In this document: positions 36,691-49,594 of the stretch, piece after piece
Position numbering within the stretch: position 1 is the stretch's first letter
Layout of the letters: every line of letters begins with the position of its first letter
From: Eretmocerus hayati
Lineage: Eukaryota; Arthropoda; Insecta; Hymenoptera; Aphelinidae
Assembly: GCA_029851415.1 (NCBI GenBank)
Contig: CM056744.1
Coordinates: 117,894,838 to 117,958,837 of the forward strand
Reading direction: 5' to 3'
Length of the DNA: 64,000 nucleotides
Program-made: the position numbers and the translations under genes
Notes under the pieces: model-generated
Told to the model about the DNA's origin: nothing
Seen by the model: the letters and a program-made list of their open reading frames with translations, nothing else
Database searches by the model: none

Positions 36691-38096
36691 TCACACAAAT
36701 TTCTGAGTTTAAACCCCCCAGTTACATCTTTGACAAAGACGTCCATTGCAAGGGAAATCCTGTCTAGAATGCTGTCTGGCTTTTACAAAACCAACTTCTG
36801 AATTACTGTTTTATGAAATTACATGTAGTATTTTGAATGAATATTATAAGCTCCTTACCTCTATGAACCTGATATCTGATTTTGTACGAAGAAGATCTCG
36901 CTTTGCAAGACCGAAGCACCTTTAGAATCTTGAACCAGCCCCATTTAAACTGAAGCTTCCCCAACTTGGTATAACTTCTCTTGCTCAACTTGCTCTATCG
37001 AATTATCTCGGATGAATGTGTGTCAGAGCGAGCTTCGGCTGCAAGCTCAGCTATTCACTCGTATCCAGTATATGTACGCGTTGAACCAGTGTGATTAGAC
37101 CAGAAACTTGGACTAACCTCTCACAAAATCTTCTCTAGCAGCTTCGTGACCCGGTCAGGATGACCTCAAAGACCACAATTCACGCCTCTTACAAGCATTG
37201 CTTCTAGCCTTACACGAATAAGATGATCTCAGCTTTCGATTCGATCTGAATATGGGAAGCCAAATGCTTTGGAACTCGGATCTTCCTTCTGGATGGCAGG
37301 TTTTTGCTATTTCTAGTGTGAGTTTGTCAGAATATTTGAACGAAGATTTGATGAGAGTACAGGAGTGAATTGAAAGAAGGAGGCCTAGGAGTAAAAATTT
37401 ATCACTACTGCGGTCAAAACTTGACAAAATGGGTGAAAATAGTCCATTTTTAGAATGATGACATTGAATTGGTCGTTCAATATCAAGGTCTATTTGACTG
37501 GCAGTGCGATTTTGCTCCATAAGTCTTTCTTTTGCATGACGGGCTTGATCTATTTAAGAAGTTTTTTATCTTATTTTGATACAAGTTTTCTGTTCGTCAA
37601 TGGAAATTGCGGGCTAAAATTTTGCACCCCACCGTGGATGGGTTTTCCTCAAAATCTGCGAGGGAATAATGGTAGTAATAAGAAAACCATCATTATCACC
37701 CACCAATAACCACTATGGGTTCTAATTTTCATCATGTCGAGAATAGAAGTGCCCATGGATGACTTCCTCCAAGATTAGAATGGAGGTTCAAGGGTTTTGC
37801 TTCTACGAGTGTCACATTTGGATTACCGGTGTGACGAGATCCACTTTCTCATCTCATTCATATTCAACCTTGATTTGAACGTTTTCCAATTCGCGTTATA
37901 ATTTCGTACCTTCCAAAGATAGGTATTTTGTTCGACTGTATTTCAAGCTCATAAGCAAAAAGTATTGTGACATCGAATCAAATAAATCTGTTCATATTAT
38001 TCAACAATTCAACAGCTCGTAATGCGTTGAGAAGCTTCATGCCCCGGATCACTCACTATTTCCATGGGATAGCGTTCAGATAAATATTGACTCATT
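36691..38096. other. No gene seen
   Basis: AT-rich DNA with short frames on both strands. Confidence 0.4.
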
Positions 38097-38371
38097 TTGG
38101 GGTACCTATTCAAGATTTCCCAAGTAAGAGGTGCCTCGATTCGAGCATGGTATACTGCTCCAAGCAACCGGAAACTTTTCGACAAAACCAAGACAAACTC
38201 TGGCAGAAGTAGTACATCGACGCTCCCGAAGCTGATCGAGCGGGTCAACTTTGAGATAAATCTTGGACGAACTTTGCGAATCGATAACTTTCGCCGAGTA
38301 CACTCTTGCATCCTTGCTGCAGCAGCAGCAGCAGCACTTCTTAAGACATCGCGTGCTTTGCTGCTATGATC
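38097..38371. other. Complex segment with a CAG tract
   Basis: A stretch of higher complexity ending in a CAG trinucleotide run at about 38319-38335. The plus strand is open for 90 codons and would read a poly-alanine run; the minus strand is open too. Neither can be preferred, and it may be a regulatory element or an old exon. Confidence 0.25.
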
Positions 38372-41061
38372 GACGAGAGCTCGACTTTAATGAAGCTTTC
38401 AAATGATCTTGCCTGTTTCTCACTTAATTCCTGCTCTGTCTTGAATTTCTCGACAATCTGCCAATATTATCACTGGCTCGAGTTTGATTTCCATCGTTAG
38501 TCCGGAATAGAGAGTGCTGTTCTATGAACTTTGATGACTTTTGAGTTGAGTAAATCCCAAGCAAATCTTATGAGGGATTGCATTCAAGGAATATCTCATA
38601 CTGGACTGGCAGAATCATAGATAATTTTAGTGTTTGAACTGTTTGAAGTCAATTCTATCTCGAAATGTTTGCAGAATTTTGAGGTTAGAAGATGATTTGG
38701 AATCTCAGAGGTGTTCGTTGGAAACGTTCTGGAAATTTTTTCAGTTTTGGCTCCTATTTGATATGAATTCATATTTTTCTAAAGTGAACAACGATCATGT
38801 TCTTAGGACACTTTCAGATATGGAAAATCCAGCATGGTCTTACCCGAGTTACTGAGTACCTTCCAACTTGTTTCGGTGAAATGGGGTCAAAAAGACCCCA
38901 AGCGTTTTTCGAACTGAAATACAGAATGTTGAAAGGTATGTTACAAGACTTTTAGCGGTATATGCCATCCCATGGGACGTACAATTCTAGTCCAGGCGAT
39001 ATTGGTTGAATCGTTATTGTGTGGGTCGACAAAAAATTTATTGCAGAAGAATTTGTTGGGGTCTTCCAGATTCCATGTCGGGTTTCAGTAAGCTTTTGGT
39101 TATATTCCCTGTAGGTTACTTTATCATTAGATGCTCCAAAATTGAACAAAAGCTATCAAATATTCTCAAGGGAAGTACCTGTGAGTCTTTGAAATGTCCG
39201 TTCAAGATTTGGAATAATATATCTGCATCAGCAATGAACCCTTTGCATCTAACAGACAGTGGGGTCTATAGGGCCCAAATTCATTTGAGCGTTATTTTGA
39301 GGAGGTGTAATCTCAACGAATTGAATGAACTAATATCATTCCCTGACAGTATTCCACTAAATTCACAAGATCTTTGACCATTTTTCAAGCTCTAGTCCCA
39401 TTTTTTTTCTATCATTCCAATGTCGTTTATTCCTTATTAAGTACAGCATCTGTTCATTATCATACTCCCGAAATTTGTTATCATACACGAAGAGAATCTT
39501 ACACGATTGGTACAAATAGAAATCAGAATGCAATTCCCAATGTGCACCACCACTGTAACGGCTCAAATAAGCTCAATGAATCTTGTAGAGCAGAGGAAGC
39601 TCTGTTTACATGCATAAACAGCCAATAACATTACAATCTCATCATATGCGCATCACATCGTTGACATAAGCTTGCCACGCATACAACTCAATATTCACTT
39701 CCACCCACCTACACGCATACACACACACATACATACATAGAGACCCCCGCAATGGTCATGCATCACTTAGGCGATGTCCAAGTCGAATCCTTTTATCTAT
39801 AGTATCAAAGTGACTGAGTGGCCAACTTGACATGTACCTATAATACACTTGAACAACGCATCGGTCATTTAACCGCAAATGGAATCGACCCCTTCTGATT
39901 TCAACTTTGTTTCTCATCTGATTCCATCAGTGTACACTGTACATATGGACTCACACCGCAATGGACCGAGTCAGAGAAGGAGGGGAGAGGTAATATAGTG
40001 CATAAAGTCGAGTATAGAGTCGTCCCAAACGAGCGAATCATTATTATAATATGGAGAGGCTGATGTGAATCTGTCCATATGCATATATATATAACTATGA
40101 TGGGGAGACACTGAGTGAAAGAGAAGAGTAGGAGGGTACTTATAGTCTCTTCAGTGTTGGTGATGGATGGACTCTATCAGAGAGTCTATTAGCCTGCGAC
40201 AGCTGCATCCACCACCGCACTGTACCGCATATCGTAATGATGCTTGGGGAGAAAAAAAAATGGATAAATGGCGTTGAGAGTAATGGATGATGCTCAAATG
40301 GAAATTTTGGAATATTGCGTTATTTGATGGAGTTGCTGTTGTTTTGACATTTGATAGATATGAGAATAGGAGAATAGGTAGGTTATAGTATGAAATTGAT
40401 ATTTTGGGGCAGTTTGTCATTGAAATAGTGTAAATTCACTCACCAATGTGAAAGTAGAGTACACGAGACGAAAATATAGTCGAATTCGACCGAGTAACGG
40501 AAACAGTCTTGAAAGTACATGATATTCTAGAAAAGTTACAATAAAACTGACTCTCTTGTAGAATTTGTCCCATTAGAATGAGGAACAAACGGAAAATTGA
40601 CTGAATAATCTCATTACCAAAGAGTAGATTGAGCTTGAAAACAATTTGATATAATTGGGATCAATGGTGCAAAAGCAGTGAACTCGATGAGAGACTTGGG
40701 ATGGATTGCTCCTGCGGATGACATCCGGTTCTATACACTTGAAATTACTCGAAAATTCCAAATCGCTGAGCACCAATTCATATTTCACGCACGAGTAAAC
40801 TTGGAATCGTGCCATCTACTGTTATGTTATTGCTTCAAGCTGAGAACAAAAGCCGAATGTTTCACGGTAATTGGATAATTTTTTAACGTAAAATTAGATT
40901 TCGACAATTTTCTCAGTGTCATTTTTTCATTACTCATCAATTCAAATGCAAATTGAATGGATAGATGACCATAATCATTATATTGCATCGATCTCAAACA
41001 TTTTTCAAGATCTCATTCATTTTTAGAGAATTTTTGTGGGTTTGCACTGAAAGTCTCACTT
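38372..41061. other. No gene seen
   Basis: AT-rich DNA. A 123-codon plus-strand frame at 39006-39377 lacks coding character. CA/CATA microsatellites lie at about 39718-39740 and a TA tract at about 40082-40092. Confidence 0.4.
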
Positions 41062-41082
41062 AAAAAAAAAAAAAAAAAAAAA
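41062..41082. repeat. Poly-A run of 21
   Basis: A pure A tract 40 bases upstream of an exon-like frame. It could be the tail of a retroposed sequence on its left, but no AATAAA precedes it at the usual distance. Confidence 0.9.
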
Positions 41083-41124
41083 CTATTCTCAGCAATCGAA
41101 GCTATCTAAATAATGGGTCACTAG

Positions 41125-41346
41125 TTCGGAGAGGTCCTTGAAAATTACAAAAAAATTGTGAAAATCGAGAAATTTCGCAGCAACGATGGTGGAATATCCA
41201 TAAAAGAAATTCAAGTGCTTGAAGAAAAATTGATTGGACTGCGGGACGCGGTTTGGCCACAATTTGGTCGCAGGGCGTACCCGCTCAGGCTTAATTGGAG
41301 AGCATCGAAAAGCGATCAAAGCTCGAACTATCGTCCGATATGGTGA
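41125..41346 (+). CDS. Exon-like frame of 74 codons, unknown protein
   Basis: The frame opens right after GTCACTAG, a possible splice acceptor (the TAG is also the in-frame stop upstream), and ends TGA. The translation is protein-like throughout: a lysine-rich start (ENYKKIVKIEKF), an acidic helix (IQVLEEKLIGLRDAVW), then a basic tail (GRRAYPLRLNWRASK). Third positions are GC-richer than the background in the middle part. There is no internal ATG, so it would be a terminal exon. I recognise no family and find no partner exon. Confidence 0.3.
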   Translation, partial: FGEVLENYKKIVKIEKFRSNDGGISIKEIQVLEEKLIGLRDAVWPQFGRRAYPLRLNWRASKSDQSSNYRPIW

Positions 41347-43649
41347 ACTCTGATATACCATAGGATGAGTGTGCTGAACAATTCGTATACCTATACCTTT
41401 TACCGTTTAATAGTGAAAAAAGTGAGAATTTTCTATACCCATCATTTATCGATCTGTGTGCGTAACCTGGTCACAGATATGCATTAAATACAGCTAAATC
41501 TGATGTGATTGTGTGTGTTTTACTCTGCGTTCAAATATTGGCTTCTGTTGTGGCGCATCACTGCAAAATTACTCCATTATGTGCTCCATAGACAATAGGC
41601 TATCGTAAGCCGTAAGTGGCCTCAACTGTCCCTGATTCACTCTCTCTATCATCCTCGTTCCTCCCCATCATCTCGTTCAGCCCTTTACTAATATCAACCA
41701 CGACATTCCTCGTTGTCCCTTCTCTTCCTACAACACTCCCATATACTCTACACTATGGAAACTTGATGTCTGTCTTTTTTCATGCGACGCGCACAATTAT
41801 TAATGTGTCTCTGAGCCTAATATATGTGTAGGTGTGTTTATATAATACACGCATTTTGCGTAGGGTGTACAGTATAATGTATTGCTTTGGGTATACAAAA
41901 TTCTCCCCTTCTGTGAGAAATTCCTTAATATTCTCGAGGGTTGAATAACTCATCGTTGTAAATTCTGTGTTGTGTATATAGGTATCCTTGTCTAGAGGAA
42001 CACGTTTATTAAGTCACTAAATATGTCTGGTGATGGTCATAAAGTCACGCCAACGAAGAAGAAGTGAATGCCAAGTTATGAGGGAAAAACAACCTCTCAA
42101 TTTTGCCCCATGTTTTTCATCTCATCGTAATAAATATACAGCATACGCTTTCTTTCAGAGTTGAGTTCGAGTATTTTTAGATTATATTCTTTTAAGATTG
42201 GAATTTGAAGTGATTAGTTTGAAAAATTATTGAATTTTAAGTTCAAGCTACGAGAAAACCGTTAGTCATAAGGAAAATGTCGGAGATCAGTGTTATTGAA
42301 ATGAGTTTTTTCGATCGACTGTGCGTGAAACACTGATTTACGCACGGCAGTTTTCTTTATTTTATGCCAGTTGATCAAGAAACGTTTGTCGATACTCGGA
42401 CGTGAAGTTTTTTGCTTTAATCGTGCTAATTTCGACCCTCGCCAGGGCTCGGGTCAAAAACAATCACTCGAAAAGCAAAGCCGAACTTCCCACCCTCGAA
42501 TCGAGAAATACTTCTTCAATTGACCGGTTTTCTCATGAGTGAAACAATTCATTGAGATATAAGTGTTTGGAAGATCAAGGCCTTGAATATTCATGAATTG
42601 CATGGCGCATGGGAAAATGTACGCTAGGAATCTCCATTGACACATTCCTAGGATTGAACACTAATCTGACGAAGTTGATTTGAAATGTGGTGAAAGCGGA
42701 CTATCTAATGTCTAACTTCTGATACTCTCATCACGAATTTTGAAACACAAAATTGGAGATCCATATCCTCATTGCAAGTTTTAATGAGCACACTGATTGG
42801 TCTCAGGTGACCTATTTCTGCACTGTCCTTCGAGCTTTCGTGAGTTTATGTTCCTGCTCCATAAGCTCCAAAAATATTGGAACAGGGGAATCAGCATGTA
42901 GATGGGACAAGTCCATTTCTAGATTCAACGGATGGCATCTGTTTTCCAATTTACCGCTCAGCCTTCAAGAATTTACTGAATCCCCGAGTAGAAACAGCTC
43001 TTAAAACCTTCATGCATCATTGAAAGCATCATAATAACATTCGACCTCAAACTGTACTTGCACCAGATGCATCCTCAGCTCATCCGATATCCAAATCCTC
43101 ATCATCTGACCATATGTCACTTTACTCATCACGCGCATAATCCACCCACCAATCCACCCTTTCCCACATGCAGAATTTATTTGGCCATCGAAATACAGTG
43201 CATCCATCCGATCGCCATAAATTATTCAAGAAAACGCCTCTCTCTCTGGTCTATTACCCCGTTCAACTTCATGCAACATTTCAGATTCTCTTTGATGATT
43301 CACTTGAAGCGTCATTGGAGCTTCCATCAATGGCTATGAATCGATAAGTCCCTTCTGCCAAAGAGAATCTTACTACTCGTGTAACCATTCAGGATATAAT
43401 CGGATCGGTTCCATATCGGCAACTTGATCAAAGTTTCAGTTCGTCATCACAGGAATTGATTATCCGTGCATTTCACTCGGCTAACAAAGTTACTTCATCG
43501 TTTGATAAAATATGCAGAAGTCATTTTAGAAATGTAGGTACCAGAAGTACTGAAAATTTGGTCAACAGATTGGTGAGGTCAACGCTCGTCGGTGGTGTTG
43601 ACCCGCTCACTATATGAACACGGTGGTCGTGAAAAACGTTTATAATTGA
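41347..43649. other. No gene seen
   Basis: AT-rich DNA with short frames; nothing pairs as a long inverted repeat. Confidence 0.4.
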
Positions 43650-44133
43650 TCGATACAGAGAAACCAAAATTCCTGAGCGATGTGTTCCTGTGTACTTAGA
43701 GGATCACTTCCTGAGAGAAATCAAAATCGCATTCTGAGCCGGTTTTGAAAAAGGTGAAAAAAGTTGTTTTCCCGACATTTTTCAGTCGTGGTTTTTCTGC
43801 AGCTCGAAAGAAATATGTAAGATCAAAAACGCGCCGGACAATTTTCAAGGGAAATCTTCGAATACCTATAACATGACGCCTTATACAAGAAGAACAATGA
43901 GAACTATTTTTGTAGAGTTATGGCAACCTACAGAAATTTGCCTGACACATTTTTCGATAAAATGAGTCCTTCCCTAGTTATAGAGGAAACACGTCAGGAA
44001 ACCGGCAAAAATCACCTCCTTTTTGACTCTTTTCAGAAACCGCTCAGAATTCAGTGCTTGAATTTCTGACACAAAATGATCCTCTAAGGGCAAAGAAACA
44101 CAACACATAGGAAATTTCGGTGTTCTATGTCGA
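43650..44133. repeat. Foldback element I
   Basis: The left part, from about 43650 to 43790, is matched in reverse by about 43990-44133. Shared cores are CTTAGAGGATCA/TGATCCTCTAAG and TTCTGAGC(C/G)G with its complement, and GAAAAAGGTGAAAA-like runs. Arms are well diverged. The loop has no gene. Confidence 0.7.
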
Positions 44134-45316
44134 CTGAATATAAACGTGGTTCAAGACATCTACGTGAAGGATATTTTTCCATTCCCAATAATCTGTGGTT
44201 ATTCGTTCAGGATGGAAATTCCAAGAAATTTCTACCCATGTAAAGAACTCATCAAATTGTCAATGACTGACACAAACAGTTTTCGAATTGTCAATTTCAT
44301 CGTTCTCTGGCGTGAAATGAATCTTCCACCAAGAAAAAAGCAATTATGTGAGATGGCCAAAAGCGCTGCCTATCTCAAGTACAGATTCAATTGAAGAGCA
44401 CTGCAGAACTACCTCACACACAACAGAAACGAAATGCCGACGCAACAGTATCAGCTCAAGTACACACAGCAAAAAATGATCGGTCCTCGAAAGAGTATCT
44501 TAGCTTCAACTTTTGTTCAGTCCACCCTTTTCGCCTTTCCTAGCCAGGCAAGCATCATCTAATTACTCCAGTTCAATTGCTCAATCGGGCCATTATGCTA
44601 GCAGACAATGGACATGACAATGGCAGCCAAGTCGGCTGAATGTACCTTAGACCCTTAGATATATAGAACATCAGGTATTAGCTTTGTATTTGAGTCCATT
44701 TGATGCGATACTGGCTTCTTTTATTTCTGTATGTGCTTTTAGGTGTGTACACTGAACGACGACGACGACGACTACGACGACGATGGTTTTCTCTTTTCTA
44801 GGGAACAACGACTGATGATGCGACGCCTTATAGTAGTGAGCTAACTCTAGCTATTGATTGGACTTATTTAGTTGTATAGTGGACGATAACTTGTTATTAC
44901 GATGGTCTGCTCATTGAACTTTGTTGAATCGAGACTACCCTCTATCGGAAGAAAAAGCTTGCTCAGATGTTTCTGCCCATCCTGTTTTTTTTACATCCCA
45001 TAGTTTTTACATCGATTCGGTATCATCCGGTTTTTTGTAAGTATGCTACATTTACGTTCACGCTGTTCTAACAAATGGAATTCTTGAATTCGAAATGGTT
45101 TGAGTTCATGATCGTATGATTCAGGCCAATCTAAATCCATGATTTTCTTATTCTAACGACCCTCAGGTTCATCGTTGTTTAACCTCACCATTCGCTAAAA
45201 ACTTTGAAAAAAATCGTAAGTTTTGCGTACCAAGCTGTCTTAACTGGCAAAAATCAAGCTGAAATGGGTGGATATACTTCTTGAGAGTTTTGGAAATTAA
45301 CAAAAAATCTTACATT
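44134..45316. other. No supported gene; ACG tract
   Basis: An 82-codon plus-strand frame at 44146-44394 abuts foldback I but has AT-rich codons and no motif. An ACG trinucleotide tract lies at 44756-44783. Confidence 0.35.
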
Positions 45317-45958
45317 ATGGATTTTTCTGGTGAACCCAGACGCAGAACTTTAGTAAGTATTTGTTAACCGGCAGTTCTCCGCCTGGGGGAGAAACTTGCT
45401 TGTTTGTTGTGTCTTTCCAAATCAGAAGCGTCATACGAGGTTATGACTCCAAATCCAATAGTTTTATGATGGATATGTACTCGACCAATCGACAAGATGG
45501 ATTCTTCCATGTCGAACGATCTGAATTTGTCTGAGACGACACCATTAATCAAACGGATCAATCCATACTGATGAATGTGGACTTTTACCAAATGTGATGG
45601 TAATTCTGATGAAATCCATAGGAAACAATGAAAATCTCACTATTTTGAAAAATTCAAATACAATTTCTGGAATGAGACGAGGCACATGGTAAGACATCAT
45701 GATGTAGGCAAAAGTTATCGTCGAGAAGGCTTAGTGGAATAACAAGTGCCTAGGTGAACTCACTTCATTACTGAGACAATATCAATTAGGTTGTTAAGAC
45801 GCACGAAGTCACATCACGCGACAAGATTAAGATACAGCTGATTGAGATTATCTGCCAGAGCGGCAACAATGACTACACTATGATAAAAGTCGACAAGAGA
45901 ATATCGTCGTGCTGCGAGATCTCGTTCGATGAAACATTCAAGGATATCAACAGTCTTG
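45317..45958 (+). CDS. Candidate two-exon gene, plus strand
   Basis: A first exon of 12 codons (45317-45352, MDFSGEPRRRTL) ends at a consensus donor GTAAGT. A second stretch opens directly after CAATTAG at 45789 and stays open in the matching phase; it has strongly GC-rich third positions and reads VVKTHEVTSRDKIKIQLIE, then ICQSGNNDYTMIKVDKR and CCEISFDETFKD. A donor-like GGTAATA follows at 45959. The implied intron is 437 bp. Codon bias makes this the most gene-like frame in the window, but no family is recognised and the acceptor tract is weak. It overlaps a minus-strand candidate, and both cannot easily be right. Confidence 0.35.
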
Positions 45959-46282
45959 GTAATATCCTCCGTAACATATGCCCATGTGGGTCTGTGTTAC
46001 GGAGTAGTACATACTTACAATATTGTTTGCAATCTTCCGACGCTTGGGTGCCATCAGGGTGCCGAAAGATGGTATTATGAGCATCCCGGTCATTAGGTTC
46101 TCCGTTTTCGAGCGCTTCTTCCGAAATTCGCATGTGACTCTCGCGAGAGACCAATCCGAAGCGCGTTAGAACCTCATAAGCTCGGAGTGAAGATTGAGCA
46201 TGGTCGAATGTTTTCGACCGTGTCCTGCACTCAGGAGCCCATTGGACGAAGATATATTCGACTACCCATATTGGATGTGATT
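45364..46282 (-). CDS. Candidate two-exon gene, minus strand
   Basis: Exon A (46282-46019) begins after a CAG and ends at a consensus donor GTAAGTAT. It contains FDHAQSSLRAYEVLTRFGLV and ends ASEDCKQY. Exon B (45635-45364) begins after GTGAG, restores the frame across a 383-bp intron, reads LVKVHIHQYGLIRLINGVV, then IGRVHIHHKTIGFGV, and stops at TAA. Exon A is related at the protein level to the broken exon in both arms of the large palindrome (shared TFDH, RFGLV, RDA, DCK and YC), which supports a coding origin. No known family. The first exon or start is not identified; the open frame is closed upstream inside the nested palindrome. Confidence 0.35.
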
Positions 46283-46285
46283 CTG

Positions 46286-46357
46286 ATCGTCTTTACATCG
46301 TAATGTAAAGACGATTGAATTAACTCAATCGTCTTTACATTACGATGTAAAGACGAT
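46286..46357. repeat. Palindrome made of palindromes
   Basis: Arms 46286-46318 and 46325-46357 are perfect 33-bp reverse complements around ATTAAC. Each arm is itself a perfect hairpin: CGTCTTTACAT and ATGTAAAGACG separated by CGTA (left) or TACG (right). The four copies of the 11-mer can therefore pair in several alternative ways, giving one long hairpin or two short ones. It sits just upstream of minus-strand exon A. Confidence 0.97.
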
Positions 46358-48241
46358 TGAGTTAATTATTCAGATCCAATCTGATATGGAGATGCGTAGT
46401 ATCCGAAGTGTATATCAGGTAGATATCTATGTTCGAAACCCCGACTTAGGTTAAAACGGACCTTTCACGCGTATATATTTACGGTATGGTAACTGCGCTC
46501 GCTTCGCTATACTTTTCAGCACAGTTACAGCCGGTGGAATAATTACACAATAAATTACATTCATGAACTCGTTTTCCAAGTGACACAGGAATAGTATCTG
46601 AAGTACCAAGCTAGTCGAATCCACTTCGACCAAGTGAATTTTGATACCATTACACCTCGTGCCCCATCATACCCAATAATCTTTCGTTTTGACCCCAACT
46701 TCAAGAGGGAGTGCAGCCCTTCTCTGCATTTATATTTGAATGCAGTGTACCACAGTGCAAAGTGGGCCACGCCATTGCAACTCTATACATATATATGTTC
46801 ACAAGAGCAATGCGATATTAGAGTCGACTGTGCGGGAGCATTTCGCGGTGGCGGCGCATAAATTGAATTGAAAATTTTCATAAAGCCCTCTCTACGTTGG
46901 ACAGAATGAGCTCTGAGAAATTCACTTTTGCCGAAAGTAGAGAGAGAGAGAGAGAGAACATTTTGGAAGCTCGAGGTATGAGTTTGCCAGAGAACTCGAT
47001 ACCCCGCACACTGAGCAAGTCACCGACTCGACCTCTCGACGACGATTGCATATTATATCCGGTATGCAGAGCACCCAGTTCTGGAAATTTAGTTTTCCCA
47101 GTGTGAGTTGAAATTTTCGCCCTTGGTGTACTCATGATTTTATATTATATTTTATAAAATTTAAATGAGATACTTCCTCGATGCTCTTTTTAATCAGTCC
47201 AAAGTGCCGGTGGGATGTACATAATACTTATAATTAATATTTTGTGATTTGGGAAAATTTTTGTTAAAATAGAATTTTGACTAGCTCTGCAACACTCTGA
47301 GATGATGAGAAGAGAAACCAACATTTGGGAAGTTAATCTCGTGAAAAAGTAGAGATTGGTCTCTACAGTTCTTGTAACTATAGAATTTTGAAGGGCTACG
47401 GTGGTTAGCTGTGATCTGTTTTACTCACTAAAACAGGAGAAAAAGCATAGTTCATCGAGATCGAGTTTTCCACATTTTCAGTCCAGAACCAAACCATTCA
47501 CACCGGATTGACACTGAGACATTTTTCTGTAGTTACTAGCTCTGAAGAATGAATATCTCGATAAATTTCCGACATACCGTAATCCGAGCTGACTATGTCC
47601 ACTCTGGAGATCCTGATTAAATTCTCATTGCGATTTTCCCACCAAACTCCTATGTATCCCAGGTCATTCGACGCGTCTTTTCTTCAAAATGCGGTACTAA
47701 GAATTCGAATTTACTTATTTGCAACTGTAAAAAACAGGGTGGCCACAGTCGACTCGACATCCTGGGTGACTGTACTACCTTAGTTTGAACAAAGAAATTA
47801 AACCGACCACGTCGGGGTTGCCGGATGACCAAACGATTCAACAAAAAAGAGAAATGACGAGCCGAAGTCGACCTGGATTGCCCAAAATATGATTATTTGT
47901 CGTTCAAATGGTCGTTGGAAGTGGCTGATGGGATGTGGCCATAGCCCCCCTCCCCCCTCCACCGGAAGCCAAGAAATTACAAGTACCTAAATTTAATCAG
48001 TAATATCGCAAAATGTAGAGGACGTCATTACCTACTAGGAAAAGACCATGGGAAGGAGATGGAAGTGGATACAGTGGGTATATAGTTCAGGCGAATTTTT
48101 GCGGAATGGATATTCAACTTGGAAATTCTCACTTTATCTTCACGAAAATACGCTGCTAAATGATATTAGCAGAATGCTTTCTCACGTCGAAATGTGCTTA
48201 GACAACAGATTTCAAACATATTTTACAATTGAGATGATTTG
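46358..48241. other. No gene seen
   Basis: AT-rich DNA with an AG dinucleotide tract at about 46939-46957. Short frames only. Confidence 0.4.
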
Positions 48242-49233
48242 TTTATTCTAAAAATCTTGAAGGATAGAGAATCGGCTTCGTACATTTTGTTCCTCTCGCC
48301 GATATCTATCTATTGTAAGTCACGGTTTTTCCTCCAGTCTTATCCCTGGTCCTCCACGAATTTAACTTTCTCTGTCGTTGTCTGTGTCCGTCCGTGTGTG
48401 TGTCTGTGCAACTTCATTTTTCGTCAACGGTTTCTCCTCAGCGTTTCAACCGATCTTTCTCAAATTTATGTGAGTGGTAGAGCACCATGTGAAGATGTGC
48501 TGAAAGGATTTATAGCCCAATCTATCAAACAGTTCTCGATTAATGAGTGTCGGAAAATAAAAATGTTAAAATTTTCAAGAAATTATTAGGAGTTTTTAGA
48601 ATTTATGTCTAGAAGAACTTTATAAGGGAAGTTGAGGTGACCTAATAAAATGTTAATCTGGCCATCCTTGATCGATTGGTTAATACGGAATTACGTTAAA
48701 CTGTATGGGAAAAGAAATATACATGATTTTTTTTTTCATTGATAGAAGATTCATGATTTAATTGGTAGAGATAGATATGAATGAAAATTCCACATTAACC
48801 AATTGACGGAAAATGATGAAAAAATGGTTGTTTAAGTGACCCAAAATTTGATTTGTTGATTTTGAGAAAAGATATTTGAATATAAAATAATCAATTTTTG
48901 GAAAATTTTGACATTTTTATTTTCGGATACTCATTAATCGAGAACTGTTTAATAGATTGGGCTATAAATCCTTTCAGCACATCTTTACATGGTGCTCTAC
49001 CATTTACATAAATTTGAGAAAGATCGGTCGAAAGGCTGAGGACAAACCGTGGACGAAAAATGAAGTTGCACAGACACACATACAAACGGACACGGACAAC
49101 GACAGTGAAAGTTGAATTCGTGGAGGACCAGGGAGAAGCCTGAAGGAAAAACCGTGACTTACAATAGATAGATAGTGGCGAGAGGAACAAAATGTACGAA
49201 GCCGATTCGCTATGAGTGAAGATTTTTAGAATG
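48242..49233. repeat. Foldback element J
   Basis: Arms of about 348 bp (48242-48590 and 48885-49233) pair with about 10% mismatch around a 294-bp loop. The arms include TCGGCTTCGTACATTTTG, a CCGTCCGTGTGTGTGTCTGT-like segment and CTTTCAGCACATC. Both arms keep long open frames (116 and 99 codons) that translate alike and contain FIAQSIKQFSIN. Since both frames come from the same arm sequence, this is repeat homology, not independent evidence for a protein. Confidence 0.88.
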
Positions 49234-49573
49234 AAAAATTAATTTGAGTGAAAAAATTGAGCAAAAATGTCTTGTCACGAATACAACCCTTTCTCTTTGA
49301 GAAAGCAAAAGGGTCAATAGGACCCACTTCACCACGAATGAGGCAGCAAAATCTGAAGGAGGAGTTTCTGAACTTTGAAATGATATTTTAACGTCCCTCT
49401 GGTTGGTATAGCGCCGAAGCTACGACTTTATCAATATTTTTCCGGAAAAGTAGCCCCAGTCGGCACGGTTCACAGTATATAAGTGAAGGGGGGGGGGGTA
49501 TCGATTGATGAATGACAAAGTGTTTGATCGGTGACGATAGATGTCGTACCTGAGAGCGACAGGAGAACGGGAA

Positions 49574-49594
49574 GATAGATAGATAGATAGATGG
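49574..49594. repeat. (GATA)n microsatellite
   Basis: About five GATA units ending in GATGGATAG. Confidence 0.9.

Noticed and set aside
44146..44394. 82-codon frame beside foldback I
   Set aside because: Plausible amino-acid mix but AT-rich third positions and no exon signals; too weak to list as a gene.
48242..49190. Two similar frames of 116 and 99 codons as a protein pair
   Set aside because: They lie on opposite strands because they are the two arms of foldback J; similarity is explained by the inverted repeat.
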